A DNA stretch of 64,000 nt. Origin: Portulaca oleracea. Taxonomy: Eukaryota; Streptophyta; Magnoliopsida; Caryophyllales; Portulacaceae. Location: NCBI GenBank assembly GCA_029582165.1, contig CM055889.1, positions 15,680,841 to 15,744,840 on the forward strand, written 5' to 3'. Below are positions 45,514-56,586 of the stretch, in pieces (the first letter of the stretch is position 1; each line of letters begins with the position of its first letter). A program made the position numbers and the translations under genes. The notes below the pieces were generated by a model. The model was not told the origin of the DNA and did not search any database. It saw only the letters and a program-made list of their open reading frames with translations.

Positions 45514-45687
45514 TGTGAAATTGTAAGCAAACAATCAGAAATGAAAGAACTGAAAATTGTATTCTGAATTAATGATTATACATTAGAAATGATGGGTATT
45601 TATACAGGAGAATTATCTAACAAACTAACTAAAACCTGTGAACTAAAATAACTAACTTCAAGATATTTCAAGATACTATCTTTCACA
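45514..45687 (-). repeat. copia 5' LTR (174 bp)
   Basis: TG...CA ends shared with 40669-40842. Minus-strand TATAAATA (45597-45604) gives it a promoter about 80 bases inside the LTR. Confidence 0.92.
45597..45604 (-). promoter_or_regulatory. TATA box in the copia LTR
   Basis: TGTATAAATACCC on the minus strand, conserved in both LTRs (about 40751-40758 in the other). Confidence 0.55.
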
Positions 45688-46270
45688 ATATCATTATAAG
45701 GTTTTTAATTTTCATATTATCAATTCTTCAATGTTAAGATTTTAAAGATGCATATATTTATATTATCATTTCATATTGCTTGTAGAAATTTGAACATAAA
45801 ACATTTCAATACATCATATATGATAAAACATTTCAATACATCATGTTTAAGTAATTATAGTAAGATTGATTTTTTTGGAGAAATAATTTTCTCTTTTGTG
45901 TGTTTGTAACATAGATATTCATGTTTATGGGTTTTTTTTTTTTTTTTGATTCATGTGGCCGGGCATCGTGCAAAAGTTATTCCAAGTACAAACAGATCAA
46001 ATTATTAATTGAAGTTCTAAATGTAAAACAGATAAATTATTAGATGATATCAATTGGATTAATTGATACATCATTTAGATAATCTACTAAATTATAATTT
46101 GTTATAAGAATATATTTAAATTCGATCTAATACAAACGTGATTACTTGCAATCAAGATTCAATCACCCTATCTACTATATTTTAATTTGATGTATCATTT
46201 ATGCATCAATAGTTCCTAACCTATCACCCCACACAAATCCTATAAATTGTATCTCTTGCATCTTGTCCTA
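45688..46270. other. AT-rich DNA without a recognised gene
   Basis: Contains a short tandem repeat of CATTTCAATACATCAT (about 45805-45845). Nothing else is seen. Confidence 0.4.
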
Positions 46271-46857
46271 GACATAAATGGAAGGTCGGACAGGGTTCTC
46301 GGGATCATTCATCAGTACCGGCCGGAACAAACAGTAGCTATATGGACACCGCCGGTGGAAGGGGTAATGAAGGTAAACTTTGATGGAGGTATAGTAGGAG
46401 GAGACGCATATGGCTGTGGGTTTGTCATCCGAGACCACGAGGGAGAAGTGAAAGTAGCAGGGAAGTCGAGCAAGGGATCGGCAAGCAAGAACCGATAGTA
46501 GTTGAGGCCAGAGCCTGTATGCTGGCGAGATTACTGAAGCAAGGAACAAGGGTTATCGACGAGTAGTCATCGAAGGAGACTCCCTTGAAGTGATTAGGAA
46601 ATTACAGAAGAAACAAACAGGTAACATTTTGTATTCTTTCTTCCTTCAGCAAATCCTTTTGTTGTGTCATTTTTTTGGATTCAGTCAGTTTTAGTCATGT
46701 AAGAAGGGGGGGGGGGGGTATTCTTGTAGCCTATACCCTTGCTCACTACCAACCTATCTCTTATAATGAAAGGGTATTGTCGGGAGGGATCCCATATCTC
46801 ATCAATGATCTGGTGACAGAAGATATGCCCAACATTTTCAGTAATGAAATAATTTGA
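46270..46857 (+). pseudogene. LINE RNase H remnant
   Basis: Plus-strand pieces WTPPVEGVMKVNFDGGIVGG, then GCGFVIRDHEGEVKVAG, and the end FSHVRRGG plus VAYTLAHYQPIS are the RNase H domain that ends many plant LINEs. Frameshifts occur near 46490 and at a 13-G run (46706-46718). Confidence 0.75.
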
Positions 46858-46974
46858 GTTCGCGTGTTGTTCAATATATATATATATATATATATGAGAT
46901 TGTATCATAGTTGAAATTTTTTTCAACTATAGTAATTGAAATTTATATACCTATTCTAAAATATAACTTTAAGA

Positions 46975-47811
46975 GTATTTTCCAATGTCCTCCGGCAGTA
47001 GACATATGGGAGGCCAGTGGAATCGATGAAACGTTCTGGTCCCTTCCCTACTCCTCGGCGATGGATTTTCTAAACAAAGCCCTCACTGATTTGGAGGAGG
47101 ATAAAAGAAATATGTTTTTGGTAGTTGCTTGGCAATGTTAGAATTCAAGAAACAAGATAATTCATCAAAACAAACATGTCCCAGCCGACACCTCTATTAA
47201 GATAGCCATGGACATTCTGCATGAATTCACCTCGCTGCCAGTGATGAAACAGGTCACGAGAGGGGAGCAGAGGAAGAAATGGGAACCACCAGATGCTGGG
47301 ATTGTAAAGCTAAATTTTGACGCGACCAAACTTGGGGACTGGGGCAAAGGATGGGGTGCCGTTATTCGAGACTCCTCCGGCAAAGTATTGGCAGCAGGCA
47401 CCAGACAGATGGAAGGGTTCTCGTCAGCTGAAATAGAAGAAGTACAAGCATGTCTATTCGGACTGCAAATGGTATGTTGTCTGGGCTTCACATCGATCAT
47501 GGTGGAAAGCGATTGCCTCTCTCTCATAGACAAACTTAAAGTTGGATTCCAAGGACGGAACACCATGGGTACCATCATTGAAGAGATTAAAAATTTAGCT
47601 TTAAAAATTGATTCGATTACTTGGCATCATGTTCTTAGGGGAGGGAACTCGGTTGCCCATTCCCTTGCAAAACTTCAACCTTTTGAGTTTTGAGTCTACT
47701 ATTAGGTGCTGGATAGAGGATGGGCCAAGGGCAACTTTAGCCTTGGCTCTGATCGATATGTATCCCTTTTTAAATAATTTATTTTGCTTGTGTGGTTTTT
47801 TCCTCAAAAAA
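46975..47811 (+). mobile_element. 5'-truncated LINE with target duplication
   Basis: A poly-A tail ends the insert and the 17-mer beginning AAAATATAACTTTAAGA flanks it (46958-46974 and 47812-47828). Copy 1 has the uninterrupted site at about 34967-34986. Only the last 0.8 kb of a LINE is present: the end of ORF2 and a 3' UTR. Confidence 0.9.
47005..47693 (+). pseudogene. LINE RNase H domain (one in-frame stop)
   Basis: Reads RNMFLVVAWQC, then TAG at 47139-47141 where Trp is expected, then continues in the same frame. RNase H follows: GIVKLNFDATKLGDWGKGWG, VIRDSSGKVLAAG, AEIEEVQACLFGLQ, VESDCLSLIDKL and WHHVLRGGNSVAHSLAK, ending at 47693. Catalytic acids D/E/D are in place. One stop aside, the frame is clean, so the insertion is young. 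Confidence 0.85.
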
Positions 47812-47872
47812 AAAATATAACTTTAAGAAAATCAACATTAATACATATTGATTAAATAACTTGTTATAATAA

Positions 47873-50445
47873 GAGCATCTTTAACGTTGAGTTCGGTGCT
47901 GAGGTGGCCGTGGCGAGATCGAGTCTGGCTGTGCATCGGCGAGGTCGAACCTGGGTCGCCATGGAAACTCGAGGTAGAGCTCGCGTGCCGAGAAGAACGA
48001 CAAGTTCTCGCAGCTTTAGGGTTTTTTTTTAATTTTGTGTTTTGTGCCCAAAACGACGTCGTTTTGAAGCAGTGGGCCAAAACACTGGGATGGACTTGCG
48101 TGAAGGAGGAGATGGGAGGCTGGCTGCGCTCGCGTGAATGGGAGGCTGGGCTGGGCTTTGCGTGGACTCCGTGTGTTTTCAAATTCCAAACTTGATATTT
48201 TGGAAAGATTGTATTATATATTCAAATTCCAAACGGCTATATTTTGTTTTCCTATTTTTAGGATCAAAGATTTTCTAGAATAAAAATTGTTTGATGTTTT
48301 TGGAAATATTCTTAAATTTTGAATTTGAATATAATTGTGATTTAATTAATTTAATTATTTTTAGTTGTATTTCTATGTATTAGTTGCTTCTTCCTATATT
48401 CTCTTCATCTCAATTGTACAATTTTTCTCTCTAAAAAAAAAAAAAAAAACTCTCTTTGAAGAGCTTTGGTGAGGCAACTTCTACAAACATGTAAGTATTT
48501 ATTTTAATTTGTATTTAGTTTCACTTCTTAATTACTTAATTTATGTGTAAGTTTCATATATTATGTTAAGAATTATTTTATGTAATTGTGTAGAAATTAT
48601 TTGAAGAATTCACAAGTTTATTGAAGAGGCGAATAAGTAAGTTTAATAATCAATATTTAATTTACGTTATCAATTGTATATATTTACATGCAGTGTTTAT
48701 ATAGCTAAATTCATATTTGTGTAAATTTAAACTTTAGATATTAAAAGTCGTACTGAAGTTCTTGAGAAACTTTAGATATAAAAAATATAAACTTTAGATA
48801 TTAAAAGTTGTAGTGAAATTTATATAGCTAATAATTATTCATATTTCTGTAAATTAAATTATAAATAAATTGTAACCATATTCTGTAAATTTGATATTTT
48901 GTTTATAATAAATAATGTTCTATAATAATTTGATTTTTTAAAATTATATTATGTAATTATAAATATATTTCGACCAGATTAAGTGAATTTTATATTTTGC
49001 TTAGAAAATAATATTGTGTAGCAATTTAAATTGTAAAGAAATTTAAATCAGATTCTGTAAATTTAATAATTATAAATTCAACCATAATATATCATGTTTA
49101 TAAATTCTAATCAAAAAATAATATTTTGTAAATAATATTCTGTAACTAATTTGATATTTTTTAAATTTGATATTTTGTAAATAATAGTCTGTAAATAATA
49201 TTCTGTAAAAATTTGATATTTTATAAATAATATTCTGTATATTCTAATAAAAAATAATATACTGTAAATAATATTCTGTAACTAATTTGATATTTTTTAA
49301 ATTTGATATTTTGTAAATAATATTCTGTAAAATTTCGAATTTTTTGAATTTGATATTTTGTAAATAATATTCTGTAAATTCTATTCAAAAATAATATACT
49401 GTAAATAATATTCTGTAAAAAATCAAATTATAAAATGAGTAAATTTGAACCATTTTCTGTAAATTTGATATTTTGTTAAAATAAATAATATTCTGTAATA
49501 ATTTGATATTTTTTAAATCATATAATTTGATAGTTTTGTTTAAAACAAATAATATTCTGTAATAATTTGTTTTTTTATAGTCATTATGTAATTTATTTAT
49601 AAAAAAAGAATTCTAATTCTAATTCAAATTATAATTGAATATAATTTTAGTTCTAATTTAAAATTCTTAACTTGATATTTTGTTTGAAGAATTCTAATTC
49701 TAGTTCTAATTATAATTGTAAATAATTTTAATTCTAATTCTCAATCCTAATTCTAATATGATATTAGTAACTTGATTAAATAATTTAAATTCCAATTCTA
49801 AATAGAAAATTTGATAGTCTTAAATTTGTTGGGTATATTCTAAAATAAATTAGTAATATAATGTGACGTACTGTCCCAAAAAAATTGTCACTTTTATGTA
49901 GGTAATATGGATCCAACTTGGAACGGTTCGTTTTCTGACTATCTAGGACAAGCAATGACCAGCAATGATCAAACCGAACAACCTCCTTCTATTTTCAACT
50001 ACATGTATCCTCAAAATGATCAAAGTATGTCACAATTCTCCCAAATGCAACACGTTACTCAAACCTATCCACAATTTTCATCACAACCACCACCAAGTAT
50101 TTCTCAAAATCAACATGGTATCTCAAGTCATCCAAACTCTTCGTCCCGACCCGTACATGATCAAGCAACTCGGTGTACCGCAACCCGTCCAACTCAACCA
50201 CGAAATGATAGTAGCGGACCAATAAAGTGGAAAAAGGAGGAAGATGTGCATTTGGTGAAATGTTGGATTAATGTAAGTATGGACCCTATTATTGGGAATG
50301 GCCCAAAGAGAGATAAACTTTGGGAGAGGGTGACAGCTGCCTACAACAACCATCGTCCTAGTGGTTGGCCTTCAAGATGCAATAAGTCGACTTACATGCG
50401 TTTTGGCCGTTGTCAACCAGAAATGTTATGCTTCATCGCTTGTTA
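47873..50445 (+). mobile_element. PIF/Harbinger-like element, 5' part
   Basis: Compared with copy 1, sequence departs exactly after TAA at 47870-47872 and starts GAGCATCTTTAACG, like the GAGCATCTCCAAC termini of plant PIF/Harbinger elements, whose target is TWA. A Myb-like ORF at 49907 fits the ORF1 of such elements. The DDE transposase and right terminus are missing; the mariner-like remnant follows. Confidence 0.5.
48480..49880. repeat. AT-rich decayed tandem-like repeats
   Basis: Variants of GATATTTTGTAAATAATATTCTGTAA recur irregularly, densest at 49100-49560 (ATTCTGTAA over a dozen times). No gene. It lies before the Myb-like ORF and may be a long 5' intron or spacer of the Harbinger-like element. 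Confidence 0.65.
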
Positions 50446-50450
50446 TGACA
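49907..50450 (+). pseudogene. Myb/trihelix-like ORF of a Harbinger-type element, truncated
   Basis: ATG at 49907, after an acceptor-like TTATGTAG. A Gln/Ser/Pro-rich N-terminus precedes a Myb-like segment (IKWKKEEDVHLVKCWINVS, then GPKRDKLWERVTAAYNNHRP). This order is found in plant proteins associated with PIF/Harbinger transposons and in related host proteins. The end (MLCFIACYDN) degrades and the frame runs into mariner-like sequence near 50445. Confidence 0.55.
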
Positions 50451-52294
50451 ATTGTTCGGTTGTAATTTTTGTGGTTCTGGGTACAAGGTAGTAGTTCTGG
50501 GTCCCTCTTTTCAAGTAGAACCATTTCTCATCAATATGTACGACGTTGTACATGCCAACAAATATTGGATCATGTGGCACACTACCCACATCTATCATTC
50601 TCAAACAAAATCTCAAGCGCGAGATTTTGTTTTGATCGGTGAGATGTGGCTTCATAGGATTGGAATGTCGCCTTATGACTCCCTCGTGTTGCATTCTATG
50701 GGCGGTGGATACACTCATAGTTATTAAAATCCCGATCCAGATCAACGATTCTACGAGTTTACAATCCAAAAATCCTCCATCGAATCCAACTCTTAGTAGG
50801 ATCTTAAAGTAGTTAGGATCATACGATCCTGGTTTTGCTTGAATATTAAATGTTAGAATCGCAATACGATTCTACGATCCTGCGATTCGATTCACGATCC
50901 TACATGCATTTGATAATGTTTGCGCATAATATCGTCTTTAAAATTTTGTCATAACAATTTAAAGTTTGTATTGAAGTTATCAACTGATATACAATTTAAC
51001 GTATTGTTTCATTACTAGCTAATAAAATGTTAAGATTTTAACTATCATAGAACTTTATTTGATATTCTTCTATTGTATTAGAATCTTACGATCCTCGATC
51101 CGATTCTACGATTCTGATCCTAACTACGTCCATCGATCTTAACTAGGATCTCGATTCCAACAACCTTGAATACACTACATCCAACACAAGCAGCTACTCC
51201 ACGAAGAGTTTGCCGTTTATGCACAGGGATTTGACGAATGAGATTAGCATCTATGGAAAACTTCTTATGACCGCAATTACCGGCCTTTCTATGAGTAGTA
51301 CTGCCGGTCTCCTTAATCTGTTGCCAAAATCTTTGCACAGTTCGGGTAGAAGTGGAAAACTGGGCTGCCACCAACCCAGTGACATTTTTCCCTAACTGAC
51401 CATTGCAGATTGCCATTAACAGAGCATGATATATTTCCAAATGTTCATTGTTCGTTAGCATTCGCGATTTTCTGGGTGGCCTTCCAACATGTTCTGTGTT
51501 TCCCTCTACAAAGTAACACCATTCACAAATCACTAAATTGGCCAAAACATAAAATTGGTCATTTTATTCTGTTCTTTTTCATTTAATCACTGCTCTTTTT
51601 CACTGCCATTAATAAAATTGGCCATTTGACAAATGAAAGCCACTAACATAGTACTGTAATTCACTGCTCTTTTCATTTGAGTACTCATATAATGAGAGCC
51701 ACCAACACAATACTGTAATTCACTAACATCAGGGTTTAGGAGTACTCATTAACATGAAAATTGGCCAACACGTACCAAAACTAACATCATTTATCAAGAG
51801 TCACTAACAGAGATCAAGACCCACTAACATGTACAGAGTTCTGAAACTAAAATCAGGGACGAAGCATTTTTTAAACATCATGATCTGATTACTAACAGAA
51901 ATCATAATCTGATTACTATAAAAAAAAAATTAAGCATCATAATCTTATTACTCCCCGTCTAAATTGAGATGGAAGCAAAAAAAATAAAAAATAACAAATT
52001 GAACAATTAATTCAAAGAAAGTAGTGCACTGAAATTACCTGCAGTTTGACTTTCTCCTCCTATGTCCAACAGTTCTCCTCTATCCAACCCTTCTTCTTCA
52101 CCACCATCTTCTACTTCAACCTCTTCTTCCCAATGTATCTCTGGCTCCGTTGGTGGCAAATCCAAGTCAACTGCAGATCCCCCAACAAACTCTTGTGACT
52201 CTTCTAGATTGAATTCATTTGATTGTGGTGGCTCCATATTCAAATCTATTTCACCAAATACATAATCCATATTTTGATAGTGTGTGTTTGACAA
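50440..52294 (-). pseudogene. plant mariner-like (MLE) transposase, truncated and split
   Basis: Exon 1 from ATG 52294 encodes an acidic N-terminus with an IDLNMEPP motif and can be spliced at 52040 (CAG-GTAATT). Exon 2 starts near 51505 and holds the helix-turn-helix region (LTNNEHLEIYHALLM, STSTRTVQRFWQQIK, HRKAGNCGHKKFSID). A 453-bp hAT MITE (50716-51168) interrupts it. After the MITE the frame continues RRHSNPMKPHLTDQNK and NVVHIDEKWFYLKR, which carries the first catalytic Asp. The other two catalytic residues are lost at the 50440 junction. Matches the Soymar-type MLE layout of plants. Confidence 0.85.
50716..51168. mobile_element. hAT-like MITE, 453 bp, inside the MLE transposase
   Basis: Ends CATAGTTATTAAAATCCCG and, reversed, CAAGGTTGTTGGAATCGAG (about 16 of 23 matching). 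8-bp flanks are GATACACT (50708-50715) and AATACACT (51169-51176). The interior repeats GATTCTACGATCC-type words. Removing it rejoins conserved MLE text. Confidence 0.75.
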
Positions 52295-52520
52295 TTTTTA
52301 TCTAATTTCATCCCTAATACAGGAGGTTTGATACCATTTATATAAAAAAAAATGGAGGGAAAACAACCCATTTTGGCGTGGAAAATTTTTGCGGAAAAGA
52401 TGAAATTTTTCATGAAGTTCTACACAGAATATGAAAGGTTCAGCTCATCAATGGAGGTGTGCAAGCATGACATGAAAAGGAGGAGGCAGTAAATAGGTGG
52501 CTTTATTATGTGGTTGAAAA
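52295..52520. other. no gene recognised
   Basis: Short spacer between the MLE start and the LINE target duplication. It may hold the MLE 5' UTR. Confidence 0.4.
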
Positions 52521-52531
52521 GGTAAATTGCT

Positions 52532-54328
52532 GTCTATGGCGGGTAAGCTGGTTCTTATAAATGTTGTGCTAATTGCTTTGCATCAACACATCCTAAGTGT
52601 ATACTTGGTGCCCAGTTCTGTGGTGGACAAGATTAACGCTTGTATAATTCGTTTCCTTTGGAGTAAATCGGATGGTTCTAAATCAATCCACTGGAAGGGG
52701 AAAGACTCTGTTTTTACTCCAAAAGGGCTGGTGGGCTTGGAGTTAGACATCTGGGGTGTTACAATAAGGCGCTCTTACTCAAGCAAGCTTGGCGTACCCA
52801 AGGTAATCAAGAGCTACTTATTTCAAAAATTTGGAAAGCGAGATATGGGATGTCATCACCGATTGGGGGGGGGGGGGATGGATTACAAACCCCCTAATGG
52901 GTGCTCTACGACATGGAGAGGGTTAACAAAAGTGGCTGTGGAAATGCGAGATCGTGTCAGGTGGAGTATGGGAAAAGGGAATAAAATTCCGGTTATGGAT
53001 AGCAGGTGGGTGCCTGGCAGTCAACTCCATTGTCTAGAGGGAAGGAAGGACTAGATTAGGGATTTAAAGGTGGAGTCCTTGGCTGTGGAAACTGAAGGGA
53101 ATAGGCAGAGGTGGAGATGGGAGTTTCTGCAACAAGTGTTCACCGGGGATACGATTGCTAGGATTGAGCAACTGTTTCCTCCCCAAGAGGAGGTTGAGGA
53201 TAAGCTAGTGTGGGAGGGAAGGTCGACAGCCAAATACACGATGAAGGAAGGGTATTATGAGTTTTTGAAAAGAGACGCAAAGGTGGAACAACCTTCTGAG
53301 CTGGACTCAAAATTTTGGAAGAGATTATGGAATATGGTGCTCCCACCAAGTGGAAAACCTTTTTATGGAGATGCGCCATGGATGCTCTCCCTACAGAGGT
53401 GAACCGTTGTAAGCGGAAGATTGTTGAGGATGAAGGGTGTTGGTGTGAGAAGGGGAAAGAGGATGTCAACCACCTGTTTCGTGGTTGCACAATTACACAG
53501 CATTGTTGGAAAGGTAGCAGGTTAGGAATTGTTCCTGACATAAATCCCTATATTGCTTGGTGGGAATGGCTTCGTAGATGGGTTTTGTTCCTCTCTAAAA
53601 AGCGGGGGAGAGGCGCAGCAGATTCGGGATTTCGTTGGGACCATGTGGGCTATCTGGAAAGCGAGGAATGCGGTATGTATAAGCGGGGAGGTGCTGACGC
53701 AAGCGTTTCTGGAGGCCAAGATGAAGCAGGTGCAGTGGGAAGGGGAGAGATGGTGGGAAGGGAAGGAGTTAGGAGGGAAACAGGGCCGTCTCCCCACGTG
53801 GAAGAAGTAGCTGTTCAGTTTGCCTGGGGAAGTAGTGGAGGGTCGGAGGAGCAAGGGGTTTTCCTCGTGGATGGGGCTACTAGGAAAGGTGCTAAGGATG
53901 TGGCAGCTGCTTGGGTTTTTATGCGTCAAGGCTCTCAGGTTTGTAAGGGCCACCAAGTGGGGAAAGGGGAATCTGCGGTGTTTAGTGAGTGGCTTGCTAT
54001 CATGTTGGCTCTCGAGGAAGCATCGCGTTGGGGTATGCGGGGGGTTCACATTTGGACCGACTCTAAGTTAGCGGTGGAATGTCTGTTAAATGAAAAGAGG
54101 GCTCTGGCAGCTTGTCGGGCTCTAACGGTGGGTTGCAAAATTGCAACTAGGAGATTTGAGGTGGGCAAGATTCAGAAGGTTCCTCGACAATTGGTCCATC
54201 TAGCGCACAAAGTAGCACGACAGGCCATTCGAACCTTGGGGATGATCACTTAGTGGGATTGTTATGTATTTCCTTGTTTGCGTTTTGTTGCTTTGTTGTT
54301 TGTTATGGTCTTATTTGCAAAAAAAAAA
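52532..54328 (+). mobile_element. 5'-truncated LINE with target duplication
   Basis: Flanked by GGTAAATTGCT (52521-52531) and GGTAATTTGCT (54329-54339), and ending in a ten-A tail. The sequence starts mid-ORF2. Confidence 0.85.
52533..54253 (+). pseudogene. LINE ORF2 3' part (RT end, zf-RVT, RNase H)
   Basis: Order along the plus strand: AGKLVLINVVLIALHQHILS (end of RT), RVRWSMGKGNKIPVMDSRWV, WEGRSTAKYTMKEGYYEF, zinc-binding stretch CWCEKGKEDVNHLFRGC, and RNase H (FLVDGATRKGAKDVAAAWVF, HIWTDSKLAVECLL) ending at 54253. Frameshifts near 52745, at a 13-G run (52865-52877), near 53050 and 53330-53380 and 53600 break it. Confidence 0.85.
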
Positions 54329-54369
54329 GGTAATTTGCTAAATAAATTAAGGGCATTTCACTAATTTTA

Positions 54370-54618
54370 CTACCTCCGTCCCTTTTTAATTGTCCAATTA
54401 CCTAATTTCTCCGTCCCTTTTTATCTGTCTAATTAACTAACTTTCACATTTCCAATAACTATAATACCCATTCTAACCCTAATAAATGTAATTTTACATC
54501 TTTCCAAGAGTATTTTCAAGGACATTTTTGACAATGTAATAAATCTTTTGCTCAATTTCCTATATTCCTTGGTTTTGTGAAATTAGTTATAGGGACAAAT
54601 AATTAGGGACGGAGGTAG
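54370..54618. mobile_element. Stowaway-like MITE, 249 bp
   Basis: Termini CTACCTCCGTCCCTTTTTAA and, reversed, CTACCTCCGTCCCTAATTAT, flanked by TA (54368-54369 and 54619-54620). Confidence 0.92.
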
Positions 54619-55063
54619 TACTTTGTAACCAACTCATCAAATTTGTGAACCTTGGTTGTTGTGAATACACGTGCAACGGCATATATAACCGACCAGAGGG
54701 AGTATGAAGGTTATTACAACTTATAAATTATATAAAAATAATTATTTGTTTATATTTTCATAAATATAAAGTTATGCATAAAATATGCATTCTTTTCTAT
54801 GGTTGGTATAGTTAGGCTATAATTTATATTTGGTGAGTTAGCTAATAAGTGTTATATTTTTACGGTTAATAAATACATATAATTACTAAAAAAAATTATT
54901 AAAAATTACGAAAATATTGGTTATTAACCACCTTTATTACAGGTATCATGGTCCATGGACAAAATCACGGGTGAATTTAAGAATTCTTTCTGAAAATGGA
55001 TAATACTGCTAAGTGCTTAGAGCAACTGACAAGTGACAACCACCCGAAGGTAAAGTCTCTGCC

Positions 55064-55072
55064 CTACAAATA
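55064..55072 (+). promoter_or_regulatory. degenerate TATA position of BAHD gene 2
   Basis: CTACAAATA replaces the TATATATA of copy 1 in otherwise matching sequence (AAAGTCTCTG upstream, CACCAGCTGT downstream). It is 114 bases before the ATG because copy 2 keeps about 57 extra leader bases. Confidence 0.35.
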
Positions 55073-55185
55073 CACCAGCTGTATCTAAAAGAATACCCCA
55101 ATTTCAAACACATATTCAACCCAAACTCTTCAAAATAGTACCCACTATAGAGCACTTACATCATCTTCTCAGTTTTGGTACTAAA

Positions 55186-56586
55186 ATGGTGAATGAACAT
55201 GGGCTTGAAGTCATCTCAGAATGCTTTGTTAGACCCGAGCCCGAATTGGATGCATCCAAGCAGGCATACCACTTGGGCCCGACTAACTTGGTCGCTTTAT
55301 CTATCGACCCAATTCAAAAGGGTCTCCTCTTCGCTTTCGACAGCGACTCTACCCGACCCGAAATCGTATCTCTAGTTGGGAGACTCAAGCAGGCACTGTC
55401 GTCAGCTCTGGTTCACTTCTACCCTCTAGCTGGCCGCTTTGAAACAATCAAGTATGAAGACGAGCACGCTTGCAGGATCTTCGTTGATTGCATCAAGGGT
55501 CCAGGAGCACGCCTTATCCATGCTAACTACGTGGGCATTAGCGTATCGGATATCATCTCTTCCGTCGATGTCCACCCTGCTGTCCCATCATTTTTTGATC
55601 TTGGTGAGAAGATGGTCGGTTATGATGGTCACACTAAGCCTTTGCTGTCCATTCAAGTAACTGAGCTTCTAGATGGAGTGTTCATCGGGTTCACCATGAA
55701 CCATAGTATAGTGGATGGTACCTCCTTCATCCACTTCGTTAGCGCATTGTCCGAAATATTTAGGTCGGGCGAAAATTCGACCCAAATATCCCGTGTACCG
55801 CTTTACAAGATGTATGCCCCCGAGGGATACGGTCAGGTATTCAAGTTGCCGTATCTTGAACCGGAGGAGTTCGTAGTCAGGTACGACCCGGGTCCGTTAA
55901 GAGAGAGGATCTTCCACTTCTCGCCCGAATCGATAGCAAGACTCAAGGCCAAGGCTAATGAGGAAAAAAATGAAACCCAAGTTCCAATATCATCCTTCAT
56001 GGCTTTAACGGGTTTGGTTTGGAGATCCATCATCCGGGCTCGAAACCCGCCAGGTCATGTGACCACCGCATGCTCTATGTTGGTGAATGCCAGGCCGCGA
56101 CTTGAGCCGCCTCTGTCCGATGACTACTTTGGCAATATCTTGAGTCGGAGCTCGTCCAAGTGCAAGGTGGAAGAGTTGTTGGGACAAAGTTTGGGCTGGG
56201 TGGCCAGAGTTGTGGCCCAGGACGTAAAAAAGAGTGCGACCCATGAAGGAATTATGGAGTTTTTGAAGGTTATTTCGGAGCATCCCATGGTTTTCCCGCC
56301 CGGTCTAGCGAACCAAGCTGAAGCACTTGGGGACGGGGCATACCATGTGGTGATTGGCGGGTCGCATAGATTCGACATGTACGGGCCTGAGTTCGGGCTG
56401 GGTCGGGCTGTAGCGGTCCGGATGGGTTATGCAAATAAGGATAATTGTAAAGTGACCGCAAATCCCGGACGTGAAGGAGGTGGGAGTGTGGATTTGGAAA
56501 TATGCTTAAGATCTGAGATAATGAATGCTCTTGAAGTGGACGAGGAGTTCATGAGTTTTGTTGGTATAAATGATGAGAAAGCATGA
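55186..56586 (+). CDS. BAHD acyltransferase, copy 2 (At3g50280-like clade)
   Basis: A 466-residue single-exon gene, paralogue of the gene at 36208. HxxxD is intact (His173, Asp177); the DFGWG site reads EFGLG at 402-406, so the terminal Gly is kept where copy 1 has Val. Differences cluster in the first 90 residues (MVNEHGL against MVSEQGL, NLVALS against DLAGLS) and after residue 300 (LANQAEALGDGAYHV against LGNQAEILGEGEYHV). Codons from 55458 to 56087 are identical in DNA to copy 1. It ends three residues shorter. Likely a cytosolic acyl-CoA-dependent acyltransferase; acceptor unknown. Both copies look intact, but only expression data can show whether this one is active with its altered promoter. 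Confidence 0.9.
   Translation: MVNEHGLEVISECFVRPEPELDASKQAYHLGPTNLVALSIDPIQKGLLFAFDSDSTRPEIVSLVGRLKQALSSALVHFYPLAGRFETIKYEDEHACRIFVDCIKGPGARLIHANYVGISVSDIISSVDVHPAVPSFFDLGEKMVGYDGHTKPLLSIQVTELLDGVFIGFTMNHSIVDGTSFIHFVSALSEIFRSGENSTQISRVPLYKMYAPEGYGQVFKLPYLEPEEFVVRYDPGPLRERIFHFSPESIARLKAKANEEKNETQVPISSFMALTGLVWRSIIRARNPPGHVTTACSMLVNARPRLEPPLSDDYFGNILSRSSSKCKVEELLGQSLGWVARVVAQDVKKSATHEGIMEFLKVISEHPMVFPPGLANQAEALGDGAYHVVIGGSHRFDMYGPEFGLGRAVAVRMGYANKDNCKVTANPGREGGGSVDLEICLRSEIMNALEVDEEFMSFVGINDEKA

Larger units (their letters stand above)
40669..45687 (-). mobile_element. complete copia element with 174-bp LTRs (dead)
   Basis: Two 174-bp direct LTRs (40669-40842 and 45514-45687) with about six differences. 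A primer-binding site, the full gag-PR-IN-RT-RNase H order and a polypurine tract are present on the minus strand. Flanking 5-mers are ATATA and ATATC, an imperfect target duplication. The very short LTRs recall Ale/Retrofit-type copia; lineage not proven. Confidence 0.93.

Noticed and set aside
47838..48195. ORFs on both strands in the GC-rich start of the Harbinger-like element
   Set aside because: Overlapping, no domain; treated as terminal non-coding sequence of the element.
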